Under the pieces are notes generated by a model, which was not told the origin of the DNA, did not search any database, and was given only the letters and a program-made list of their open reading frames with translations. Below are positions 17,671 through 26,068 of a DNA stretch of 46,388 nt, piece by piece. The stretch covers positions 1 to 46,388 of the forward strand of contig JAVKEN010000015.1 in NCBI GenBank assembly GCA_040221415.1. Reading direction: 5' to 3'. Position 1 is the first letter of the stretch. Every line of letters starts with the position of its first letter. The stretch is from JAVKEN01 sp040221415 (lineage in GTDB: Bacteria > Pseudomonadota > Alphaproteobacteria > Rickettsiales > JABSSG01). Position numbers and translations under genes: made by a program.

Positions 17671-19031
17671 TGTATAAGATTGATTCCATTAGCCATATTA
17701 GATGGGAATAATAGATCTTTGTTTACAAATACTTTTACCCTTGTGCCATGCTGTACAGACACAAATGGCTGTACTACAAAATTTTGTTGCACGAAAGATT
17801 GCAGGCTCTGGTTGAAACTCTGAGTAGCCTGAGAAATAGCATCCCGAGTTGGATCAGTAACCCCCGTAGTAGTAGTAGTGCCGGTTGAATTCGTACTCGT
17901 GCTCTGAGTTTGTGAGCTAGTATTTGTTAAGCTCTGAGCTGCCTTAGCAAAAGCGATATTAATTGTACTAACTAACAACGCATTGGCTAGAGTTTGGGCA
18001 ATCTCAGTATGCGTCTCCCCTTCAACACCAACAACTCCCTCAGGACCCGTAGATTGAGAATCAAGCGCAATGTCATAGCCATTAGGCATTATTAGCCTAT
18101 TCCACACAACGTTTATTCTGTTTTGTCCGGCAGCAAAGCCTGCTGAAAATGTTCCAAGCAATCTAGACCCTTTTGGAACGAGAACATTCGCGCCTTTTTC
18201 TGAATAAACGTCCTGAGTAATCAAAGCTCTTACAGTACCTGGATATGCAGATACTATTGTGCTTTCAAGGACAGCATCCATAATTTTACCCTGAGCAATC
18301 ATTGATGAGAAGTTGCCTACTTTCGTTACTTGAGCCTGAGTTGCACTTGTCTGAGCAGGGTTGAAGTTTCCCTGAGCTGCAAGATTTGCTTGTGATTGTT
18401 GCGTACTGTCACCACCAGATCCACCACCACCTTGAACCATAATGCCAGATTTAATTCTTTGTTCAGCACGTTTCTGAGCATCTTGTTGCTGCTTTATTTT
18501 ATTAGCAACCTGCTGTTGGTTGAACGCTGGACTATCAGAACCAGGAGATCCAGGAGGCGCGTTAGCAGCAGGAGCTGGAGGAGTTGCATCTTTTGGCTTA
18601 GGTTGCTCATCACCAGGTTGTGGCTGTTGAGAGTTTTCATCAGGAGCAGGTGGCGTTGGCACATCACTGTTTGGAATACTTGGAACCGGTATATCATCAG
18701 GTTGACTTTGTGGAGCAGATTCAGCATGTATCTCTGTAGGATCATCAGACTTCTTCTTTTTAGAATCGTCGCCAGAAAAAAGGAAATAATAAGCTAGAAT
18801 ACCAATAACAAAGAGAAAAACAAACATTGTCGCCATGCTTTTCTTCGGGTTTTTTGCTACTGCAGAAAGACCATAATCAATTTCAGCTTTTTCAGGGTTA
18901 TTAGCATTGGCCTTTGCTTCTTGCTTGTTAAGGCCACCGCCCGCTGCATCTCCACCACCAGTCATTTGCGACAAGTGACTGTCAACAGCTCCTCCAGCAG
19001 CTTGATTTTGTTCCTTTCCGTCTTTTGCCAT
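17667..19031 (-). CDS. virB10: Type IV secretion protein VirB10 (RvhB10)
   Basis: This energy-sensing protein spans the inner and outer membranes and forms the core channel with VirB7 and VirB9. Of its 454 residues, a Gly/Ala-rich cytoplasmic tail runs from 1 to 60 and one transmembrane helix lies at about 66-86. A Pro/Gln-rich periplasmic linker follows (100-180), then the TrbI-like C-terminal domain from about 240. The C-terminal domain has VLVPKGSRLLGTF and the VRALITQDVYS strand. The Ser/Thr/Gln-rich insert TSSQTQSTSTNSTGTTTTTG, in the region of the antenna, is low complexity. It starts 2 nt after the virB9 stop. Confidence 0.95.
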   Translation of the reverse strand: MAKDGKEQNQAAGGAVDSHLSQMTGGGDAAGGGLNKQEAKANANNPEKAEIDYGLSAVAKNPKKSMATMFVFLFVIGILAYYFLFSGDDSKKKKSDDPTEIHAESAPQSQPDDIPVPSIPNSDVPTPPAPDENSQQPQPGDEQPKPKDATPPAPAANAPPGSPGSDSPAFNQQQVANKIKQQQDAQKRAEQRIKSGIMVQGGGGSGGDSTQQSQANLAAQGNFNPAQTSATQAQVTKVGNFSSMIAQGKIMDAVLESTIVSAYPGTVRALITQDVYSEKGANVLVPKGSRLLGTFSAGFAAGQNRINVVWNRLIMPNGYDIALDSQSTGPEGVVGVEGETHTEIAQTLANALLVSTINIAFAKAAQSLTNTSSQTQSTSTNSTGTTTTTGVTDPTRDAISQATQSFNQSLQSFVQQNFVVQPFVSVQHGTRVKVFVNKDLLFPSNMANGINLIQ

Positions 19032-19033
19032 GG

Positions 19034-19447
19034 CTACATACTTGTTTTAGGGTAAAAGAATCTTACAACATATGCTACATCCAAATCATCTTGTTCTGGA
19101 TTCTTTGAAACCAAATCAAATTGATATGTTCTTTTATTTGTAATAACAGTCATATTTGTTCTAACCGTATCCTCAAGAGGCTTAATAAAAATACGATTAT
19201 TTACTGGAGTAATCGACCAAGAATATGAATTACCGAGCGACATAGTCTGGACTTTTTCTCCCCTTGCAAATTCTATACTTGTTTGGAAACCACTTTCCAT
19301 TAACACCAAATAAATATCATTTGGATTATACACATAAGTTTTAATTCTATTATCCGTTGCAATCGGAATATCAGCATTAGCTTGTAAAAGAAAAAAGCCA
19401 GCTAGGATAAAATAAATAAATTTTCTAAACTTTAACATCGACATCAT
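19034..19447 (-). CDS. virB9: Short VirB9 (RvhB9-type), N-terminal domain only
   Basis: This is a core-complex subunit. The 137 residues (134 if the third ATG at 19438 is used) comprise a signal peptide ending near LLQANA and the VirB9 N-terminal beta-domain. That domain includes DNRIKTYVYNPNDIY, GFQTSIEFARGEKVQTMSLG, SWSITPVNNRIFIKP and TNMTVITNKRTYQFDL. Canonical VirB9 is about 250-300 residues and has a C-terminal VirB7-binding domain, which is absent here. The stop is followed directly by virB10 with no remnant. The known Rickettsiales duplication of B9 includes one shortened copy, which this resembles. It overlaps the virB8 end. I keep the first ATG; the start is uncertain. Confidence 0.85.
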   Translation of the reverse strand: MMSMLKFRKFIYFILAGFFLLQANADIPIATDNRIKTYVYNPNDIYLVLMESGFQTSIEFARGEKVQTMSLGNSYSWSITPVNNRIFIKPLEDTVRTNMTVITNKRTYQFDLVSKNPEQDDLDVAYVVRFFYPKTSM

Positions 19448-20147
19448 CTGCTACCGCATAAGATTTAATTTGAAAACCAAGTGGATTTACCATCCTATCA
19501 TCAAAAGTTAATTGCAACTTCGTGAAGTTGTATAATATTGTAACAATTTTATTATAAAATTTTCCGCCGCTGCTTTCTGCAACCTGGAATCTAATCTGAA
19601 CATTCTTGTCACCACTTTCTCTGTCTGGGAGGTACTGAACTGATCGAACTTTTATCTTGGTGCTCATATTACTTCCATATTTAGCAATTGGGCTATTTCG
19701 CCCAGATATTTGTTTTTTAAAATCCGAATACACCTGAGAAGTCGAAAGAACCCTTACAACCGTATTGTAATTATACATATAAGAAGCAACATTATATGTT
19801 TCTCTTGCTTCTAGATATTTCATTAAAAAATACTCATTCAGAGCTTTATCTTGAGTCCATGTTTCATTAGTTTTTGGATCAACGATATTTGTGAAGCCTG
19901 TATTTTCTTCAACTTCAACTAACATCGGAATAATTTCTTTTGTTGTTGAAACGGTAAGGACCACAAAACTCGAGACAACCGTGGCTATAATCGCAACTAA
20001 AGAAACAAGAAATAAAGTATTTCGTTGGACAACCAATGATTCGTACCTATCTGAATACCAATTACGTGCTTGGCTTACAGACTGAGCAGTTTTACCTCCT
20101 TGAACTTCAACCGCTGAATCACTTTGCTGCTTAGAAAAATTAGCCAT
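19425..20147 (-). CDS. virB8: Type IV secretion inner-membrane protein VirB8 (RvhB8)
   Basis: This bitopic assembly factor of the inner-membrane complex has 240 residues. A short cytoplasmic tail is followed by one transmembrane helix at about 44-66 and a periplasmic domain of the NTF2-like VirB8 fold. The periplasmic domain has NEYFLMKYLEARETYN and the C-terminal sheet segments VQIRFQV and FQIKSYAV. It is the first gene of the secretion cluster in this window. The 96-nt gap upstream, after the ABC gene, could hold a promoter; TTGCAC (20212-20217) with GATAAC (20190-20195), spacing 16, is a weak candidate. virB3, virB4, virB6 and virB7 are not in the window. Confidence 0.95.
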   Translation of the reverse strand: MANFSKQQSDSAVEVQGGKTAQSVSQARNWYSDRYESLVVQRNTLFLVSLVAIIATVVSSFVVLTVSTTKEIIPMLVEVEENTGFTNIVDPKTNETWTQDKALNEYFLMKYLEARETYNVASYMYNYNTVVRVLSTSQVYSDFKKQISGRNSPIAKYGSNMSTKIKVRSVQYLPDRESGDKNVQIRFQVAESSGGKFYNKIVTILYNFTKLQLTFDDRMVNPLGFQIKSYAVADDVDVKV

Positions 20148-20243
20148 TTAAGCTATACTCAATAAGATTATCATTTACCACTGTTAGAGGTTATCACACC
20201 AAACATATTTAGTGCAACTTGAACTTTGCGATATTAGTTGAAT

Positions 20244-21923
20244 TTACAAAAATAAGTGATTTTTATACAGCTGATAATATAGGTCCTTCTTACTCAACAG
20301 CTCTTTGTGATTTCCAAAAGAAGATATTTTTCCTTCGTTTACAAGCATCACTTTATGACCATCTTCTATGTGCAAAAGATTATGTGTTACATATACCAAC
20401 GTCCTATCTTTCATAGTTTGAGAAATGTTATTCAAAATCAATTTTTCGTTTTTTACATCTAGTCCAGAAGTAGCTTCGTCAAGAACCAAAACTTCTGGTT
20501 GAAGCGCCAGAGCTCTTGCTATGGCTAGTCTTTGCCTTTGGCCTTGAGATAAATTGCTACCTTCAGATTTTATTTTATAATTCAAAATTTCAGAGTTTTT
20601 TGTCTTAAGCTCTTCGTGTAAATTTACTTTTTTCAACAGATCAACAAGCTGCTTATCTGACAAAGATGAATTCACTAATGAAAGATTCTCCTTAATAGTT
20701 CCAGAAAAGATTTTTGGTGATTGTGGAACAAAAGCTACTTTCTGAGAACCCAGATATATTTTTCCTTGGTAATTCTCATACAATCCAAGAATCAAATTCA
20801 GGATGGATGTTTTCCCAGAACCTGATGGCCCAATAATTGCTAGCTTTTCTTTGTGCATAATCTTAAAGCTAATTTTATCTAATATTCTTTTTGATTTACT
20901 CAGAAGAGACACTTCTTCAAATTCACAAAAAACATTCTTAGATTTAGGCTTGTTTATAATTTTCTTCGTCACTTTTGAATGAATAATTTCTTTAAGGTTT
21001 TTTGCAGATTGATTGCCTTTTGAAACTTCATTAAACACTTCCGACATTCCAGCTAGAGCCGAAGCAACTACAATTGCATAATATATAAAACTTACCAGCT
21101 GGTCTTCTGTTAAAGATCGTTCACCTATTTCTGAAACACCTACATATGTTATTGAAATAACCAAAACACTTACAAAGAAAATTATAGATGCCACAATCAA
21201 CGACTTTGCAGCATTTTTTTGCCTCATATATATTTTTAAATTTTCAGTCTGAATTTCATTCTTTTGCAATACAAATTCTTGTTTTGAAAATGGTTGAATA
21301 ATATTTAGAGCATTTATAGTCTCGTTTATAAAGGAGAAGTTTTTCAATTTCTTATCAGCAATTTCAAGGCGTAATTTTCTTAATTTTTTAACTAAATATA
21401 ACGAAGGAAGAATAACAATTGGCAAACAAATAAATAAAACCATCGTTAACTTCCAACTACTATATAGAAGCAGACCAAATCCCCCTAAGGCAAGAATCGT
21501 ATTCCTAATGAAGAAGGAGTAAAAAATTGATATAGAGTTTTTAATATTTGCTAGATCTTCAATAATAGCTTGGTGAACTGCAGAAGGTGATTTTTGAGAA
21601 AAATATTCTTGTTTAAAATCAACGATCTTTTCCAACAATAATTGTTTGATATCAAGCTCGACATTTTCAGAAATAATTGCAATAGATTTAGAACGCAGAA
21701 AAATAAAAAACGATAGACATAAACACAAGCCAACTACTCCGATATAAAAATAACCACCTTGTGCCGAAATAGAATTCTCATGATCAGCAAATATATTTTT
21801 TAATACAATACCCAGACTTAAAACAGTTAGGGCAGAGCCTATCAAAGAAAATATCAACTTAGCTAAATCACTTTTATAATTTCTTGTAAGTTTAAAAAAG
21901 AATTTAAGGTCTTTTGATAACAT
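20244..21923 (-). CDS. ABC exporter half-transporter (MsbA-like)
   Basis: The 559 residues comprise a transmembrane exporter domain (about 1-320) and a C-terminal nucleotide-binding domain. The latter shows Walker A GPSGSGKT, the Q-loop VAFVPQSPKIF, the signature motif LSQGQ, Walker B VLVLDEATSGLD and the switch His in YVTHN. This fused TMD-NBD layout dimerises to form a full exporter. Lipid A (MsbA) or peptide export are possible, and the substrate cannot be told. It starts directly after the cyaY stop with no gap, so the two are co-transcribed. Unrelated in function to the type IV operon downstream. Confidence 0.9.
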   Translation of the reverse strand: MLSKDLKFFFKLTRNYKSDLAKLIFSLIGSALTVLSLGIVLKNIFADHENSISAQGGYFYIGVVGLCLCLSFFIFLRSKSIAIISENVELDIKQLLLEKIVDFKQEYFSQKSPSAVHQAIIEDLANIKNSISIFYSFFIRNTILALGGFGLLLYSSWKLTMVLFICLPIVILPSLYLVKKLRKLRLEIADKKLKNFSFINETINALNIIQPFSKQEFVLQKNEIQTENLKIYMRQKNAAKSLIVASIIFFVSVLVISITYVGVSEIGERSLTEDQLVSFIYYAIVVASALAGMSEVFNEVSKGNQSAKNLKEIIHSKVTKKIINKPKSKNVFCEFEEVSLLSKSKRILDKISFKIMHKEKLAIIGPSGSGKTSILNLILGLYENYQGKIYLGSQKVAFVPQSPKIFSGTIKENLSLVNSSLSDKQLVDLLKKVNLHEELKTKNSEILNYKIKSEGSNLSQGQRQRLAIARALALQPEVLVLDEATSGLDVKNEKLILNNISQTMKDRTLVYVTHNLLHIEDGHKVMLVNEGKISSFGNHKELLSKKDLYYQLYKNHLFL

Positions 21924-22217
21924 CTATTTCAATAATTTATTTAAAGTTTCAAAAAGCTCGAACCCTTTGCTAGAGATCCATTTGTCATTTTTTTCGTTAT
22001 AATCAAAGTGAAAAGCCCCATCAATATTTGATGCTACCCAGATTTGTTTTGTAATTCTGTGGAAATTAATTGCACATAATTTATTTTTATACTTAATTTC
22101 AATGATTTCACCGTTATCTTCATATTCGAATTGGTCGTCCTCTTCTTTTTTTTCCAAAATAGAAAAAATTTTGTTAAAAGTGTTTTTAAGATTTAGTTTG
22201 AATTGCTTTTTATCCAC
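21924..22217 (-). CDS. cyaY: Frataxin-like iron-sulfur assembly protein CyaY
   Basis: CyaY binds iron and regulates IscS-IscU cluster assembly in the cytosol. The 97 residues fit the bacterial frataxin fold. An acidic helix 1 (ILEKKEEDDQFEYED) is followed by the beta-sheet with LCAINFHRITKQIWVASNID, GAFHFDY and KWISSKGFELFETL. The TKQIW(V)AS...HFDY signature is diagnostic. The start codon is GTG at 22215-22217; no better ATG exists. It is divergent from the PBP gene with only 36 nt between starts, and followed without gap by the ABC exporter. Confidence 0.9.
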   Translation of the reverse strand: MDKKQFKLNLKNTFNKIFSILEKKEEDDQFEYEDNGEIIEIKYKNKLCAINFHRITKQIWVASNIDGAFHFDYNEKNDKWISSKGFELFETLNKLLK

Positions 22218-22253
22218 GATAGATTACCATTAAATAGATGTACTACTTTTATT

Positions 22254-24119
22254 ATGAAACATAAAATTAAACAACATTTAAAGAAACTACTACATAAGTT
22301 AAGGTATTTCACCCCCCATTTGCCTGTAAAAAAACATATAGATACAGATATAGAGTATACACCTTTCAATCTATTCAGATGGACTGTTGCTGCTGGGCTT
22401 TGGGGTTTTACAATTTTTACAATATATATTCTTTATATATTTCATGATTTACCAGACATTGATGATCTTGAAGAATTAAATCGCGAACGTAAAGTTACTA
22501 TACTCGATAGTAATGACACTGTGCTTGCCAATTTTGGTGACCTTTATGGCCACTACATCAATTACTTTGAAATTCCTCGTCATTTAAGAAACGCTGTTAT
22601 TGCAACAGAAGATAGGAAATTTTTTGACCATTGGGGTGTTGACCCAATTGGTATCACGCGTGCAGCATATGCTAATTTTAAAGCTGGCTACACTGTTCAA
22701 GGAGGGAGCACCATCACTCAACAGCTAGCTAAGATTGTTTTCTTAAGCCCAAAAAGAACTATCAAGAGAAAGTTACAAGAAGCCTTGTTAGCCATTCAGT
22801 TAGAACATCGTTATACCAAACAACAGCTTTTGGCCATCTACTTAAATAGAGTTTATCTAGGAGCAGGAATTTACGGAATCGACTCTGCATCAAAATATTA
22901 TTTTGGTAAAAATGTAAAAGACTTAAATTTGTACGAATCTGCAATAATTGCTGGTTTACTCAAAGCTCCATCTAGATTCTCACCAACCAACAATATCGAA
23001 CTCGCTGGTCAAAGGGCATATCAAGTGTTGCTTAACATGTACGACGCTGGATACATAAGTCAGAAACAGCTGGAAGATGCAAATAAGAACCCAGTCAAAA
23101 TTGAGACTAGAATGCTCGGTGCAATCAAAAGACATTATTTTACCAGATGGGTTTATAATCAGCTCCCAAATCTAATCAAAGATCGTAAAAGCGATCTAAT
23201 AGTCAAAACCACGCTTAATCTTAAATTCCAAAAAATTGCCGAGCAGGCTTTAAAACGCTGGTTAAAACCAATATCTGAATCTCGTAAAGTTGAACAAGGC
23301 GCCATAGTTGTGCTTGATAAAAATTCACGGATTATTGCAATGGTTGGAGGAAGGGAATTTACTTCAAGCCCATTTAATCGTGCAACTCAGGCGAAAAGAC
23401 AAGCTGGGTCTGCGTTCAAACTTTTTGTATACGCAGCTGCAATGGAAGCTGGATACACTCCTTCAAGCAAAATGGAAGATAAGGAAATTTCTTTCGGAGA
23501 ATGGACTCCAGAAAATTATCATAAAGAATTTTTGGGAGTGATGAATTTAGAGACTGCTTTCAAAAAATCAATTAATACTGTTGCGGTACAACTTGCACAA
23601 GAAGTGGGTGTTGCTAATGTTGTTAAGGCTGCCAAGAAAATGGGTGTTAGGAGCCCTATAGAGCATAACTTAAGTATCGCGCTTGGAACAACTTCTGTTT
23701 CTCTTTTAGAGCTAACCAATGCTTATGCAACTATTTTAAATAGAGGTAAGTTTAATAAACCATACACAATTCAATATATCAGGAAAGCAGAGGATGGAGA
23801 GTTTCTATATGTAAAACCATTCGTTGAACCAAAGCAAGTTTTAAGCAAAGATGCTGTTGATAGTCTAGATAGATTATTAACTGAGGCTGTACGCTCAGGA
23901 ACTGCAAAATATGTGCGCTCCAACTTTAGGATCTCTGCTAAAACTGGAACATCACAAGATTTTAGAGATGCATGGTTTGCAGGCTACTCTAATGATGTAG
24001 CAATTGGCGTATGGATGGGTAATGATAATTATTCTCCTATGGATAAGATTACAGGAGGAACCTACCCAACTTATGTAGCAAGGAGTATCTTCAGAAAAAT
24101 TAATCCATATTTTCAGTAG
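22254..24119 (+). CDS. Class A penicillin-binding protein (bifunctional transglycosylase/transpeptidase)
   Basis: This enzyme polymerises and cross-links peptidoglycan. The ATG at 22254 gives 621 residues; an in-frame TTG 17 codons upstream is less likely. The single transmembrane helix is at about 41-64. The GT51 domain has catalytic Glu119 in ATEDRKFF, GGSTITQQLAK (150-160) and the RKLQEALLAIQLE block. The transpeptidase domain has the SxxK nucleophile SAFK (S386, K389), SIN (439-441) and KTG (563-565). It is shorter than E. coli PBP1a, lacking the OB-like insert, and resembles the compact alphaproteobacterial PBP1 type. An unknown gene follows 6 nt later. Confidence 0.93.
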   Translation: MKHKIKQHLKKLLHKLRYFTPHLPVKKHIDTDIEYTPFNLFRWTVAAGLWGFTIFTIYILYIFHDLPDIDDLEELNRERKVTILDSNDTVLANFGDLYGHYINYFEIPRHLRNAVIATEDRKFFDHWGVDPIGITRAAYANFKAGYTVQGGSTITQQLAKIVFLSPKRTIKRKLQEALLAIQLEHRYTKQQLLAIYLNRVYLGAGIYGIDSASKYYFGKNVKDLNLYESAIIAGLLKAPSRFSPTNNIELAGQRAYQVLLNMYDAGYISQKQLEDANKNPVKIETRMLGAIKRHYFTRWVYNQLPNLIKDRKSDLIVKTTLNLKFQKIAEQALKRWLKPISESRKVEQGAIVVLDKNSRIIAMVGGREFTSSPFNRATQAKRQAGSAFKLFVYAAAMEAGYTPSSKMEDKEISFGEWTPENYHKEFLGVMNLETAFKKSINTVAVQLAQEVGVANVVKAAKKMGVRSPIEHNLSIALGTTSVSLLELTNAYATILNRGKFNKPYTIQYIRKAEDGEFLYVKPFVEPKQVLSKDAVDSLDRLLTEAVRSGTAKYVRSNFRISAKTGTSQDFRDAWFAGYSNDVAIGVWMGNDNYSPMDKITGGTYPTYVARSIFRKINPYFQ

Positions 24120-24125
24120 GTATTA

Positions 24126-24734
24126 ATGAGTCAAAAGGTAGAAGGAAGTAAAAACAGAAAAATAGATCTAGCGGATAATATAGTTCACGATGAAATTGAT
24201 AATATTATTCAAGAGATTTGTTCTACTCATGATACTGAAGATATTCAGAAAGATATAATTGCTTTATTCGAAGATATCATAAAATTCTTTACGGGGCGCG
24301 AAGCAGAGTTTAGACGATTAAAAGATCTTCCCCCCAAGGAGCAAGAAGAAATTTACGAAGAGATTAAGGCACTGATAAACATGCTGAGATCAATGGGAAA
24401 TGAAGTTGATAGAGCTGAAATACTCTCTATTATGAGCAAAAGACTTATCGAAAAGTTTAGTGGCAAGTCTAAGAATAAATCTTTAAATAAAGAGGCTGCT
24501 CATATTCAGGATGAAAAAATAAAAGAAGTTTTTGCAAAAATGGCCTTTTATCAACTACGAAAGCAACAAAGAAAGCAAATCAACCGAGAAATTCGCAACA
24601 AAGAAATAGCTATAGAAAAAGTAAAAGAATCTATACAAGATTTTATAAGCAAAGAATCTCCTTCACCAAATTTCAGCAGCAAAGAAGCTGCGGCAAAACT
24701 TCAAAAGTCATCTAAGAAAAGATTTATTGGCTAA
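24126..24734 (+). CDS. Unknown charged helical protein downstream of the PBP
   Basis: Not recognised. It has 202 residues and no signal peptide or transmembrane segment. It is rich in Lys/Glu/Ile, with long predicted helices (about 20-60 and 75-190) and a likely coiled coil around KQQRKQINREIRNKEIAIEK. The ATG follows the PBP stop by 6 nt, with the AGG of TAGG serving as ribosome-binding site, so it is co-transcribed and perhaps coupled with the PBP. A cytoplasmic partner in wall synthesis is only a guess. Its stop overlaps that of the convergent gene (shared CTAA). Confidence 0.75.
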   Translation: MSQKVEGSKNRKIDLADNIVHDEIDNIIQEICSTHDTEDIQKDIIALFEDIIKFFTGREAEFRRLKDLPPKEQEEIYEEIKALINMLRSMGNEVDRAEILSIMSKRLIEKFSGKSKNKSLNKEAAHIQDEKIKEVFAKMAFYQLRKQQRKQINREIRNKEIAIEKVKESIQDFISKESPSPNFSSKEAAAKLQKSSKKRFIG

Positions 24735-25204
24735 GCAACATCCTCCGCAAAGCCCATATTGGGGGCTTCGCCAGCTATGCGCACATCATTGGCTGGTGAT
24801 CTGCAATATGGTTTATCTGCACTATTACCATTGCACAACATATCCGCAACCCTACTATTATCAACTAAACCTTCTTTTGGCTGTTCTATATCTTCATCAT
24901 TACTATTATCATTTGCAACTTTCCTTGCATCTGGATTAGTATATTTTTTCATTATTTTCCGAGAAATTGTAGTTTTTTGCTCACCATTCTCATCTTTGAA
25001 TATAGATATCTCTTCTATTATTTGCGTTGAGAAGACAGAGTTTGATATCATTTCAGCTTTACCATCACTTTCAGAAGCTTCTTTTGACTCGCTCGAAAAA
25101 AACTTTTTATATATATACTGTCCAAAATCTACAACTGTTTTAGCAATAGTTGCAGTTACTTGGATAAGTATTGATAAATCTTTTAAAAGTTTTAGAGCTT
25201 CCAT
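24731..25204 (-). CDS. Unknown acidic protein
   Basis: Not recognised. The ATG at 25202-25204 with an AAAGG ribosome-binding site gives 157 residues; a TTG 13 codons upstream is possible but unlikely. The N-terminal 35 residues (MEALKLLKDLSILIQVTATI) form an amphipathic or weakly hydrophobic helix that could insert in a membrane. A Ser/Glu/Lys-rich middle follows, then an Asn/Asp-rich acidic stretch (KVANDNSNDEDIEQ) and a Cys/Pro-containing tail. It has its own promoter at 25230-25258. The layout (helix plus disordered acidic tail, no homologue apparent to me) would fit a lineage-specific protein or an effector. Confidence 0.65.
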   Translation of the reverse strand: MEALKLLKDLSILIQVTATIAKTVVDFGQYIYKKFFSSESKEASESDGKAEMISNSVFSTQIIEEISIFKDENGEQKTTISRKIMKKYTNPDARKVANDNSNDEDIEQPKEGLVDNSRVADMLCNGNSADKPYCRSPANDVRIAGEAPNMGFAEDVA

Positions 25205-25229
25205 GACGTGTACCTTTAATCTTACCTCT

Positions 25230-25258
25230 ATAATATCACACAATTATTAACGGGTAAA
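25230..25258 (-). promoter_or_regulatory. Promoter of the 157-residue acidic protein
   Basis: On the minus strand, TTTACC (25253-25258), a 17-nt spacer and TATTAT (25230-25235) lie 25 nt before the ATG. It falls in the 78-nt gap after xthA, which is very AT-rich and otherwise empty. Confidence 0.5.
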
Positions 25259-25282
25259 TAAAATAAGTTAATAAATTAATTA

Positions 25283-26068
25283 TTATAGAGTTATCGACAC
25301 AGGTACATGATCCGATGGTTTTTCGAAATCTCTTGCGAGTGTAAGTATACTATGCTCAGAAATACAGTCAGCAACGGGTTTTGTGCCCCAAATATGGTCT
25401 AACCTTCTTCCCCTATTAGACTTTTTCCAATCACGATTTCGATAGCTCCACCAGGAGTATAATTTTTGATCTTCAGGCACAAATTTTCTAACTCCATCCT
25501 CAAATGAAATTGATTTGTAAAGATTGTTTAAATGCTCAACCTCTGTTGGTGTATGGCTTACAACATTAAGGAGTTGCTTATGAGACCATACATCATTTTC
25601 TAAAGGTGCTATATTCAGATCGCCAAGTAAGATTATTTTATCATCTTGCTTGCGGTTATCCGAGAACCACTCTTTAGCTTCCCTCACATAATCAAGTTTA
25701 TGTTTAAATTTAGGATTTAATTTAATATCGGGAATATCCCCGCCGGCTGGAAAGTAAAAATTATGTAGTTCAATATCCCCTGGAAGCAAAGCTGAGATAT
25801 GCCTTGTATGCGGAATTTCTGCGAACTTTAAATTATCTAATAGCTGCAATTCATGTTTAGAAAGAATGGCCACACCGTTATAGCTTTTTTCACCGTGAAA
25901 ATAAATATACTCGAACCCTAAATCTTTTATTGCTTCAACAGGAAACAAATCATCTTGCACTTTGGTTTCCTGCAAACACAAAATGTCAGGATGCTCATGC
26001 TGTAAATATTGCCTAATAGCATCAATTCGAATACGAACTGAGTTTATATTCCAAGTGGCTATCTTCAT
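25283..26068 (-). CDS. xthA: Exodeoxyribonuclease III (AP endonuclease)
   Basis: This enzyme cleaves abasic sites and removes 3' blocking groups in base-excision repair. The ATG at 26066-26068 (MKIATWNINSVRIRI) gives 261 residues, the normal size. The catalytic set is visible: N7 in ATWN, E34 in LQETK, the GDLNIAP motif, RRLDHIWG and the SDHVPV C-terminal Asp-His pair. It overlaps the end of ubiB by 4 nt (ATGA) and is the last gene of the long minus-strand run from glmU. Confidence 0.95.
   Translation of the reverse strand: MKIATWNINSVRIRIDAIRQYLQHEHPDILCLQETKVQDDLFPVEAIKDLGFEYIYFHGEKSYNGVAILSKHELQLLDNLKFAEIPHTRHISALLPGDIELHNFYFPAGGDIPDIKLNPKFKHKLDYVREAKEWFSDNRKQDDKIILLGDLNIAPLENDVWSHKQLLNVVSHTPTEVEHLNNLYKSISFEDGVRKFVPEDQKLYSWWSYRNRDWKKSNRGRRLDHIWGTKPVADCISEHSILTLARDFEKPSDHVPVSITL

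Noticed and set aside
18396..18797. Plus-strand 133-codon frame inside virB10
   Set aside because: Arg/Ser/Leu-rich antisense of the Pro/Gln linker; no start signals and VirB10 is clear.
19034..19036. Frameshift that would have truncated virB9
   Set aside because: No VirB9 C-terminal sequence is found in any frame before virB10, which begins 2 nt later, so the short form is genuine in this sequence.
20148..20243. Strong promoter for the type IV secretion operon
   Set aside because: Only a weak TTGCAC-16-GATAAC match is present. The operon could equally be read from the ABC gene upstream, so I do not list it as a feature.
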